Source: Septoria linicola
Taxonomy: Eukaryota > Ascomycota > Dothideomycetes > Mycosphaerellales > Mycosphaerellaceae
Assembly: GCA_024114885.1 (NCBI GenBank)
Contig: CP099421.1
Span: 1,364,001 to 1,428,000, forward strand
Reading direction: 5' to 3'
DNA length: 64,000 nucleotides
Below the pieces are notes generated by a model, which ran no database searches, was not told the origin of the DNA, and was given only the letters and a program-made list of their open reading frames with translations. Shown here one piece after another: positions 32,714 through 42,407 of the stretch. Position numbers and translations under genes: made by a program. Positions within the stretch are counted from its first letter, which is position 1, and each line of letters opens with the position of its first letter.

Positions 32714-34699
32714 ATGGCTACTGCGGATGTGCTGGAGAAAGTGGACCTCCTGGGACCAAGACAAGAGCAAGTAAACTTACAGGCAGACTTCGACAAAGCT
32801 GAACATGCTCCTTTCTCCATCGACGCAGTGGGTCTAAAGGAGAAGTATCTTGCAGAACGAGACAAGCGCCTTCAGCATGGAGGTGGCATCAACCAGTACC
32901 GCCTGATCGAGGACAAAGGACAGTTCTCGGGCTATCTCAAAGATCCTTGGACCAAGCCATTCGAGCGAGCGCCAGTCTCTGAAGTGGACGATGTCGTGAT
33001 CATTGGTGGTGGCTATGGAGCACAACTTGTGGCGGTCCGTCTTATCGAAGCCGGAGTTACCAACATCCGCCTGATTGAGAAGGCGGGAGATGTCAGTTCA
33101 AAGTTGGATTTCTCTCCACTATTGACAAGCTAACGATCTCCAGTTTGGCGGAACTTGGTACTGGAACCGTAAGACGCAACTCTTCACGCCTTCTGGCTTC
33201 TGTGCTAACGAGACATTGCAGGCTATCCTGGTGCTCAATGTGACATCGAGTCGTACATCTATATGCCTCTTCTAGAAGAACTCAACTACATGCCGACAGA
33301 AAAATATGCCAGGGCCAAGGAGCTGCTCAAGCACTCCGAGATGATTGGTCGAAAGTACGGCCTTTACGAGCGAACACTATTCCAGACGGAAGTCCACGAG
33401 CTACATTGGAACGAAGGGTCCGCCACGTGGTCAGTCCGTACCAGTCGTGGCGATGAGATCAAGACCCGCTTCGTTATTCCGGCAGCAGGACCTCTACATC
33501 GACCTAAGCTGCCAGGAGTAAAAGGCATAGAAAGTTATCAGGGCCATAGCTTCCACTCCTCGCGATGGGACTACAACTACACTGGCGGCGACAACTCTGG
33601 AGATCTGCACAAGCTTGCGGACCAACGTGTCGCCATCATTGGTACTGGCGCCACAGCTGTGCAAATAGTCCCTAATGTTGCCAGATATGCCAAGGAATTC
33701 TACGTGTACCAACGGACTCCATCCTCGATCGATGTGCGCGGCAATCGGCCCACAGATGAGAAGTGGGCTGCAAGTCTGAAGCCTGGCTGGCAGAAGGAAC
33801 GCATGGACAACTTCAACATCATCGTGAACGGTGGCATTACAGATGTCGACTACGTTCAGGATGGCTGGACTGACATTCTTCGGAAGCTCCTTGCGAGACG
33901 CGATGCAGATCTTACTGATCCGGAAAAGGCGGCTGCAGAGCGTCAGCTGGCTGACTTCGAAAAGATGAACGAGGTCCGGGCACGAGCCGACTCCGTCGTC
34001 AACGACAAGGAAACTGCAGACAGCCTGAAGCCATGGTACAACCAGCTCTGTAAGCGACCTTGCTTCCACGACGAGTATCTGCAAGCCTTCAACCAAGACA
34101 ATGTGCACTTGATCGACACAAAAGGCGCTGGCATCGAACGCATAACTGAGAAGGGAATTGTCGCCAACGGCAAAGAGATCGAAGTCGATTGCATAATCTA
34201 CGCTACAGGATTCGAGCTGGCGACAGACTGGAGTCATCGTACCGGAATGGAGATTTATGGCCGAGAAGGCCAGACCATCACTGACTGCTGGTCGACAGGT
34301 GCTTCGACTCTGCACGGGTGGTCTACACGAGGTTTTCCCAACTGCTTCTTCGTGTCCATCGTCCAAGCGGCATTGACGCCAAACTTTGTGCATGTGACTG
34401 GTGAGCAAGCACGACATCTCGCGTATGTTGTCTCACAAGCTATGCAGAAGAATGTCAGGACTGTGGAGCCGACGCGCGAGGCGGAGGACCAGTGGGTGGA
34501 GACTATCGAGAAGCTGGCAGTGCTAAGGGCGAACTTCTTGAAAGAGTGCACGCCAGGCTACTACAACAACGAAGGTAGTCCCAGCAAGACTGGAGCGCGA
34601 AATGCGAGCTATGGCGGTGGCTCGCCAGCTTTCCTGAAGATCTTGGAAGATTGGAGAGCTGATGGGAAAATGGAAGGTTTGGACTTGCAATACTTCTAG
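32714..34699 (+). CDS. Flavin monooxygenase, Baeyer-Villiger type
   Basis: Three exons, 32714-33091, 33144-33168 (only 25 bp) and 33222-34699; 626 residues. The first Rossmann motif (IIGGGYGAQ, about 95-105) binds FAD. Exon 2 encodes FGGTWYWN, and with the next exon forms GGTWYWNRYPGAQCD, the long signature of class B monooxygenases. The Y-x-G-x3-H-x3-W-D fingerprint (YQGHSFHSSRWDY) is at about 240 and a second, NADPH-binding Rossmann motif (GTGATAVQ) at about 275. The family inserts oxygen next to a ketone using NADPH and O2. The first donor is GTCAGT, weak but required to join EKAGD to FGGTW. The substrate cannot be inferred; there is no biosynthetic cluster around it. Confidence 0.92.
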
Positions 34700-34777
34700 G
34701 AAATGCTTAACTATAACGATTGACGCGATCAACGAGTGAACAACCACATATTCCAGAAACTAAACTCTCACACTGCT

Positions 34778-36677
34778 CTACCCCGCCAAACTCAACCCAG
34801 CAAGTCCCTGACCAACACCCCCATCTGCGGCCAACTTCAACTTGTACTTCTCCCTCGGCCTCTGCCACTCAAAATCTCCCCCGTCAGGCTGCAACCCCAC
34901 TGCCGCATTCTTACAATACTCCCCCACACCGCCAGTCACCTCCACCATCTCGGCCTTAATCTCCTTCAACAACTCCTCTGGCGTGATTCTCTCCTTGGGC
35001 CAGAATCTCATACACTCCTCAATCAAATCCAGCAGAGCCTTCGAGTACGCCGACTTCGACCACTCCGCAATAGCATGCTCCGCGGGCTGTTCATCTTCGT
35101 AGAGGAGCTGCTCATCAGACCGGATGCGTTGCGGAGAGACAAGTTGCAGCATGCACATTCCGATGGCCCAAATGTTGGTGTAGGCGAGCATGGGTTGGAG
35201 TTCGGCCGCGGGTTCGCAGGGGGGTGATTCTGGAATGACCACGATCTTCTTGTCCCTGCGGAGTTGCACGACTTGTTCCGGAGCCATGTAGGGGTAAGTC
35301 CCGGCCTGCCAGTACCAGATTGGGTTGTTCAGGTCGTTTTTGTGAGTTTCGAAGGCGAAGCCAAAGTCTGCCAGTTTGGGGGTGGGGTATGCTGGGAAGA
35401 AGCCTGGAGTCGGGACGTCGATGAAGATGTTGTCGAGTTTGATGTCGCGGTGCACGATCTCGAGCCAGGCGGCGGTTTGGGCGATGTGGCTGCCGCGTTG
35501 CATAATGAGGCATTGTTCGGCGAGTTTGTGGAAGATGTACCAGAGCATCGGCTCTGTTGGGGAAGGAGGGAGTTAGAAGGAAGCATGGAGGGTTGGAGAG
35601 GTTTGAAGACTTACCAGGGATCGACAAGTCTGCCGCAGTGTATCTGTCCAAGTAATCGAAAAGGTCGCCGAAGGGGCCTGTTGAACATTAGCTGCAGACC
35701 ACTCGCATGTGTTCGGCTATTGGACTTACAATATTCGATCTTATAGTGAATGTTCCCAAGCTGGTCGTCATAGGTGTAATCTCTAATCCTCACGAAGTTT
35801 TGTCGGTCTTTCGCCCAGCATTTGTTCTGCAGCCACCACTCCAAGGGAAACTTGCTGCCCTGGCCGTCGGGTCTCCAGTATCCTGCCATGCTGGGGTCGG
35901 TCTTTGACCTTCCCTCGATCTTGTTGATATATCTCTGGAAGCACAGTCAGCCAAGATCACCTTGCACCCCTAACCATATGGCACACTCACGTCAACAAGA
36001 CCTCCTTCCTCGTCATATCCTAGCCACAAGCACAGTTTGCCTTCCTTGTCTGAACCTCCAATGTCAATCGTCTGCACCCACATCTTCGTGCCCGTAGCAT
36101 TCACAGCCACGGTTGGCGTGTCCGCTGGTCGAGCAGCTTCAGCACGAGCAACGAATTCTGGTTTGACGCAATATTTATCAAGCCAATCTCGGTGCGGCTC
36201 GATAGCCATTCCTTTGGCAGCCACACTGTTCTGGAACTGCTGGGCTGCTGGTTCGCAGATCTTGTCCAGCTTCAGCTGTGGGAACACTGCTAGGAGGTTT
36301 GTCAGCGTCGCCATCACGGCAGACAGAGACGCATCGAAAGCATTGATCACTCGTCTGTACCCTTGCACTATGTTGACCTCTTCGTTTGATATGTCGCTGA
36401 TCCTCTGAGTAATGATTGGGCCAATTTTCCCGTCGAAGCCGCCTTCGCTGTTTTGTGATGAGTAGATGATTTCTGCCTCGATGCAGATCGCCTTTGCCTC
36501 GTTGAATTGATCAATCAGAGCCACGAATTGGGTGCGCTTTACAGCGCTGGTCTCCTCCCAGATGGTTTCGGCTTCCTCGCGACACCACTCCTTTTCGTCG
36601 TCGGTCAGATCGGACTCGTCTAAGCCGGCTTCGAGGTACTTCTCGAAGGTCCTCCATTGTTTGTCGTCGGTCGCCAT
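34778..36677 (-). CDS. Protein kinase with a 230-residue N-terminal extension
   Basis: Four exons, 36677-35991, 35934-35730, 35677-35615 and 35553-34778; 576 residues; introns of 56, 52 and 61 nt with GTGAGT/GTAAGT donors and in-phase joins (YKIEYC|PFGDLFDYLD, SIPE|PMLWYIF). Residues 1-200 are helical, with no domain I recognise. The kinase domain starts near 205 with a degraded glycine loop (DIGGSDKEGKLCLWLGYD) and a Lys at NKIEG. The catalytic loop is HRDIKLDN (353-360), then DFG (381-383) and APE (409-411), so it should be active. The C-terminus ends with a Leu-rich short tail. This form resembles filamentous-fungal kinases without a yeast counterpart. Partner and target unknown. Confidence 0.85.
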
Positions 36678-37041
36678 CGTTGCTGTTCAGTGGGTCATCG
36701 ATGTTTGTGAGATCTCCGCACATCCCCAGTCTACCTGTTCGATTTGAGAATCTCTACAGGTCGCCGGATTGGGTTGGCTTTGTCACATTGTCCACATTGA
36801 CCGCAATAAGCAGGACAAAGACGAATAAGCGTCCATTCCAGCAGAAGACTCAGCATGTCAAAGAGGCGCTGACTGCTTCTGTTCGCCATGTGCACCAGTC
36901 TATTCGGCATTATAGTCTTTGTCTGCGCTCTCCGGAAACGTGGAATGCGACACTGTAGGTGAGTTTGGTGGGAAAGGCAACTGCAAAAGTCTTCGTTTAG
37001 CACTAAGGAAGCTAATCGTCCGCATTGAATTCAAGCCGTGC
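36678..37041. other. Intergenic, promoter of the kinase gene
   Basis: About 360 bp between the kinase start and the 3' end of the next gene on the same strand. No exon or RNA gene seen. Confidence 0.45.
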
Positions 37042-37650
37042 TCAGCTTCTCGACACAGTAAGGCTTCTCAAGAAGTCGTCCACCTCATCGTGTTCCTCTA
37101 TAGCAGTGAGCGCAGTCAGGCTTTCATGCGCAGCTTGGTTTTCGCCCAGGTCCATCGCCGGAACACTGTCTGGTGCAGCTTCCGCCTGCTCCGAAAAGAA
37201 CGCATCACAAGCCACAGTGTCGAGATACTGTCTGCAGCTGGTGACGAGCTTCCCGTCCTCTGTAAAGTCCAATAACCACATCACTTCCATGACAACTTTC
37301 TCGTACGGCGCACCAAGCAGCTCGTCTGCTTGCTTGAATTCCAACTGGTACCACAACCATGCTTTCCGCTTCTTCGGATCGATCGCGCTGTCCAACAGGC
37401 GCTTCTTGGAGCCGATAGTGAAGCTGTCGAGCTCAAGCTTGAAATAGTCCTGGTAGGTGGCATTGTCGAGCTCAGCGAGGGAGGAGTCCTCTGGGATCTC
37501 TTGTTGCAGCGGACCGTAGCTTGTTGTGAGTTCCTCTGCCAGATAGTTGTCGTTGTCCTCGCCGATGTTGGCAATGAACGCCAAAGCAGTCGCTTCTATA
37601 GTGGCGTAAAGATCTTGCATGTTAGGAAGGTTCGACAGAGCAGCTGTCAT
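37042..37650 (-). CDS. Small hypothetical protein, possibly NTF2/SnoaL-like
   Basis: A 202-residue single-exon protein. The N-terminal helix (MQDLYATIEATALAFIANI) followed by YGPLQQEIPEDS resembles the cone-shaped NTF2-like fold opening, and YEKVVMEVMWLLDFTEDGKLV could be a buried strand pair of that fold. The last 50 residues are acidic and polar. I cannot name catalytic residues, so no enzyme role is claimed. The protein-like composition and absence of a competing frame support it being real. Confidence 0.6.
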   Translation of the reverse strand: MTAALSNLPNMQDLYATIEATALAFIANIGEDNDNYLAEELTTSYGPLQQEIPEDSSLAELDNATYQDYFKLELDSFTIGSKKRLLDSAIDPKKRKAWLWYQLEFKQADELLGAPYEKVVMEVMWLLDFTEDGKLVTSCRQYLDTVACDAFFSEQAEAAPDSVPAMDLGENQAAHESLTALTAIEEHDEVDDFLRSLTVSRS

Positions 37651-38104
37651 TCACGATGTAGAGTTGTTGGTGCGTCTTTCGGCATGCTCACAAATCGAGC
37701 GATGGCGCATGAAGCCTATTGATTGCTTCTTTCGGAAGTGTTTCATTGTCCTTGAGCGTTCTCCGGTCGTCGGACGTGAGATGCGGCTCGCGCACGGCAT
37801 TGAGAGCCAGAGAAGCCCACATGGCATCAGAGAGCACGTTTGACGCGTTACGATCAATGCGATGGTCCTTTTGTCGCGTCTCGGCAGGCGGCGAGGAAGT
37901 TGAGCAGGATGTGAGCGCGCCAAGAGTGAGAAGTGGGTCTATACCACCCCACTAGCGCCGCGCACGTGCCGCGACCTTGAATCTGGCAAGGGCGCAGCCC
38001 ACGGTCCTCTTGTCAACTCCCATCAGCAATACCCAACCCAGCTTCCGCTACAAACAACGACACCTCACGCACGAATTTTACGACACAAGCGCATCGACAC
38101 CGTT
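37651..38104. promoter_or_regulatory. Divergent promoter region
   Basis: 454 bp between the starts of the NTF2-like candidate (minus) and the INO80-F-like gene (plus). The geometry implies both promoters. No specific site recognised. Confidence 0.45.
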
Positions 38105-38870
38105 ATGCCTGCAGGAGGTACGGCAGACCTAACAGAGCGCGTTCTACGTGATCAGCTGCTAACAGCCCACAGATGTGCCAGCAGGCACGCCGCTCGCGCC
38201 CAGCGTCGAGAAAGCATATTACCGCAAATGCATTCAGCTCAAACGCCGACTCAACGAAGTGGAATCTGCCAACGATGACCTTAAAATCCGACGAATGCGC
38301 CTCGATCGAGCCATTATGAAAATGCGACTGGAGAGAGCTTTCCTGCTGGACGAACTGCGCAAGAGAACAGACATCAATGTGGATGGCAGCGATGGGAGCG
38401 GTGATGAAGGCATGCAGACACCGCCACCAGACCGGCCATATCGCGACAAGCGGCGGAGACAGCAATCGGGCTCTCACGGACACGGCGCAACAGCAGCGCC
38501 CGCCAACACATTTCAGCAGATCCAGTATGCGCCGCCCGCTTCCCAAACGCCTGCTGGAAGTGGAGTGACGCTGGTGCCAGGACCAGACAACCAAATGGTG
38601 CCAGCAAATGCAAAGCTTCCAGATGGCCGGTATGTCTACGTTGACCCAGCCCGCACATTGCCTAGTCAAGCGGCTGCACTTCCACATGGCTCCCCATACG
38701 GGCCTGTACCTACCGGACTGCCCAGTGGCGCCGGCACTCTAGCAAATGGCGAACCAGCAAGTCAAGAACGAGAAGGAAGCGCGAGAGATGGGCAGGAAAA
38801 CGGTGACCGGCCTGCAAGTTCAGAACCGAGTCGTGGTGCAGGAGGCGGGTTCTCTGCCATCAATTCATAG
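38105..38870 (+). CDS. INO80 complex subunit F-like protein
   Basis: Two exons, 38105-38117 (13 bp, MPAG plus one base) and 38173-38870; 236 residues. The 55-nt intron has a GCTGCTAAC branch and the join gives MPAGDVPAGTPLAPSVEKAY. Residues 15-60 form a coiled-coil helix pair (YYRKCIQLKRRLNEVESAND, then IRRMRLDRAIMKMRLERAFL) resembling the INO80F/TFPT domain, followed by the basic patch RDKRRRQQ. The rest is a disordered Pro/Gly/Ala tail. In the family it is an accessory subunit of the INO80 nucleosome remodeller in the nucleus. The domain match is from memory of the pattern, so another small chromatin coiled-coil protein is possible. Confidence 0.7.
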
Positions 38871-39734
38871 AACCCTTGGGAGACGAGACTCGTTATCCGA
38901 TGACAGTCCAGCGGGAACACCTTATGGGGCTCCCTCCATCGCTGGGCTATGCTACAGACCCTTCTGCGCCGCCGAGACACGCTGGGGTCTTCTCTCCGCT
39001 ACCAGCCTGGTGGGTTCCACGATGAGCCTTATTTGTACGATATCAATCTTCTTCTAGCGCTTCTTTTGGGCCTTTCCAGCATTTGCCAATGCAATCAGCG
39101 GCAATACACTGTTGTGAGTGCTGCAGCTCTGGAAAGGACACAACTCTGTACAACATCTACCATAATGCGAGTAGCTCATCACGAACTTTGGCTCAGTATG
39201 AGTGCATCAGAGTGGCTCCTCGCGTAGCAACATTGTTGGAACGGCATCAGTGCCTCCGTGGCTTTAGTGCTGCGCGATTGTGGTAGAAAGCTGCACTATT
39301 TAGCCACTTCTGGTAGCTTCAAGAAGTACGTTCTGACTGTGCACTCCCACGTTTCCAAATAGCTCTCCACGCCATGTGATGCTGCCACGACCGGCGTTGT
39401 GAGATCGTGCTTGGTCAAAGACGCTATGTTCGTGTATCTTGGCGTGCACGTGCACGCGGGACGAAGTGAAGTCTTCACCTCATCTGGTGAACACTTCTCA
39501 AGATCGTATGTTTTTCTACCAAATGTTACATGCACCGACTTGTTGTGCGATGTTTGCTGCAAAATACTACGCGTAGCAATGTCTGAAGGTTGAGAGATAT
39601 GATCTAGGGCGATCACGTTGCATCGCATCGTTGCTTCTCAACGCAATGCTCAAGCTTAACTCCACTCACCTAGACTTGACTTGATTCAAGTGAGGTAGGC
39701 CTTCTGACCTATACTAAACCCATTGCACAGCACG
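38871..39734. other. Intergenic, no gene seen
   Basis: About 860 bp. The best frame on the minus strand (39296-39628) has no motif and a non-protein-like composition. No RNA gene recognised. Confidence 0.45.
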
Positions 39735-40467
39735 ATGGGTAGCACATCAGAAGAAGTCACTGCAGATGACATCGATCTCAATGATCCTCCTTTCCCACTT
39801 ACCTCCATAGACCGCGAGATTCTGGCCACCAGAGATGAAGACTACCACCGCATCACCTGGGAAGACCTCAAGCAGATCATCGGTATGCTCTCTCCGTATG
39901 ATCTTCGTAGCACCCCAACGCAAAAGACTGACCCAAGGATCTCTCCCAGCCAACAACACCCTCGAAGACCTCAAACGCCTCCCCTCCGATCTCCGCAAAT
40001 ACCTCGCCTGGTCCCACAATATTAAACGCCAATACGGCGGCATAACGCCCTTTGTCGTTCAAGAACGTCTCCGCTGGACTCCTCCGATCCAGCTCACCAC
40101 ATCTCCCCCAACATTCGCCCACCACTCCGAAACATTCTTCTCCGATCCACGAGACTATGCAGTGCTATTAAACGATTGGGCGTACGGGTTCACTCCCAAT
40201 ATCTCACACCTCCTAGTCTGGAGCAAGACACCAATTGAGACGGACAAGGACAGAGGCGATGTTACGGAAGAAAGTCGCAAGAGAATCGAAGAATTTGTGG
40301 AAAAGTACTTCGTACGCGAGCTAGGAGAAGGTGGAAAGGACAGGGTGTTGTGGTTCAAGAATTGGGTTAGTTTGCAGAGTGTGAGGGGTGTGGATCATGT
40401 GCATGTTTTGGTGAAGGATGCGGATGAGGATGTTGTGAGGAGGTGGACGGAGAGGAGGGATTTGTGA
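39735..40467 (+). CDS. DUF3605 protein (GlcNAc-induced protein 1 family)
   Basis: Two exons, 39735-39882 and 39950-40467; 221 residues. The 67-nt intron has a GTATGC donor, an ACTGAC branch and a CCCAG acceptor; the join reads LKQIIANNTLEDLKRLPSDL. Family landmarks are ITWEDLKQII, DLRKYLAW, DYAVLLNDWAYGF, ISHLLVWSKTPI and VLWFKNWVSLQSV, covering the whole DUF3605 domain. The biochemical role is unknown; a Candida member is induced by N-acetylglucosamine. A cytosolic location is likely as no signal or membrane segment exists. Confidence 0.88.
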
Positions 40468-41412
40468 GGTGGAAGGTGACAGGGGAGGAGCGATGATTTG
40501 GCCCACATCGAAAGATGTTTTGGTCACAGTTCAATGCTGCAAATGTCTCCGCAAGATCAGGTGGAAGCCAGGCCGGCAAAAGCGCAGCTGCTTGTCGTGG
40601 TTACTGTTTGCTCGTTAGAGAGAACGACTCGTGGTACTCAGGGCATATCCTGACAGTTTTTCGGTTACAATCCCTTACACTAGGTTTGGATGTACGCGCA
40701 GTCTCTCAATCAAGCTGTGGTGAATGGCGTCAAAGGCTTGTAGCAGAACGAGCGATACACAGATGTGGCGTGCTTAGTCCACTTCTGTCTTTATGCAGAC
40801 TACGTTGGAGTTTGCATTTTGCAAGAGTAGTAGCTGGAACACTATATGCTAGAGACACGTCGGTTCACATTTCCTATGCGCTCTGATCGAAAGCTACGCA
40901 ATTGCCTGGACGAGTCCGGCATAGAGAAAGCAGCACTGTGATGAGAAAGAGGTAGATACACTTGATCCTTGTATGATTGGCAAATGTAGCACCTTGCGAC
41001 CTTTCCAACAAGATGTCTCGTGCAGATCAACTGTTCATTCTCAGTGAGCATATTTCAGTTCCCGATCATGTTGTGCATCATCTCAGACTAGGAATTTGGA
41101 CCTGTCTCCGAGGTCGCATACATGAATTGACCATATGATGCCGAGCTAGACTTAATCGGGGCGTTGCATATACGCTCCAATGAGGATGGCTGCACGCTTA
41201 ATAGGCTTTCACGCTTGGCATGAGCGTTGAGCTGTCAGTATCCACAAGAGCTATTCGACCATGACGAAGAATATTAGGCTGTCTGAAGCAATTGTTGGTA
41301 GGCTACACGTCACCTTATATAGCTAATGGCTAGTTCAATTCTACAACTTGTTTGAGTATCATTTACATCTGTCCCACTCTGAGCCATACACATCAACCCA
41401 GAGACACTCATC
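40468..41412. other. Intergenic, about 0.95 kb
   Basis: No exon with support on either strand. No repeat or RNA gene recognised. Confidence 0.45.
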
Positions 41413-42075
41413 ATGCCGTCCTTCGAGATTACTCTTCTTGAGCAGCGCATTACGCAGCTTGAAGAGCAAGCTGGCATCACACCGAGCAAGACACTGGAGC
41501 AACAAGCAGAGGAGGAAGCCGAAGCAAGCAGGGCAGCTAACGCCCAAGTCTTTCAGACACAGCATGCAGCACGAGAGTTTGGAAGGTAAGCCACTCCACT
41601 GCCCATACCGCTCATCGATCGAGCTCAATACTGATATAACTTTGCAATCAGCGAGAAAGCCATGGAGAAACCCCTCAACACAAGCATTGTGATGCTGGTC
41701 AACGACCTCGAAGACGACGTTGTGCAAGCTGCTATCCCATAGATGGTGAACGAGTTGTCTGCTCACGAACGTCGGCTAGATTTCATGATGAATCGCCCAT
41801 CGAGTAGAAGCGGGTCTAGAATGGTTTGTTATCAGAGTAGACAGGTTATTACGGGGATTCAGGATAGCTGGGGCTTCTGGGAGAAGGATGATCCCATGTT
41901 CGACCTATCTGACGACGACCTCCAACAGTACACCAATGGTCAAAGTTTACCATTGATGAGACTGCCTAATTCCGATCGCAAGTCAAGTGACTCCACTTTC
42001 GTGGAGCTTGACTCCGATTCGGAGTGGAAGTCCGCGTTCCAATCGTGGCTGGATGAGATCGCTCCACGTGCATAG
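41413..42075 (+). pseudogene. Coiled-coil protein gene interrupted by one in-frame TAG
   Basis: Exon 1 (41413-41585) starts MPSFEITLLEQRITQLEEQA and ends in phase at a GTAAGC donor; exon 2 begins at 41652 after a 66-nt intron with an ACTGAT branch. Exon 2 reads SEKAMEKPLNTSIVMLVND, then DLEDDVVQAAIP, then TAG at 41740-41742, and continues in the same frame for 111 codons (MVNELSAHERRLDFMMNR...). The sequence on both sides forms one continuous amphipathic helix, so the stop looks secondary. Without it the protein would be about 198 residues. A 54-nt intron (GTGATG to CATAG) could also skip the stop but would delete well-patterned helix. Function unknown. The name pseudogene is provisional. Confidence 0.6.
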
Positions 42076-42407
42076 ATAGGTGCGAACTAGACGAGCGCGC
42101 AGATACTGATACAATATCGAACTTCACTGCTAAATCATGATTATCATCATGAAGGCTACGACACTGCATTGGAAGTTTATCCAGATCGTTCTTGTTTTAT
42201 ATTCCAGAGAAAGCAAGGACTTGATGGAAGTGAGCAATCGTGTTCCGCATTCACATCAGCATCAATAGTGAGCCTTGATAGGTCTGATACACTTACGGTC
42301 CCTCGGGTGTCTGATCATGGTTGACAAGCCGGGTATCACGTACTGACTCGGTCACCAAATAATGGGGGTTTGTTCCTCTGCGGGACGTGTGTGCTATTGG
42401 AAAACCC

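Noticed and set aside
33494..34417. A 307-codon minus-strand frame opposite the monooxygenase
   Set aside because: Antisense shadow; the plus strand encodes two Rossmann motifs and the family fingerprint.
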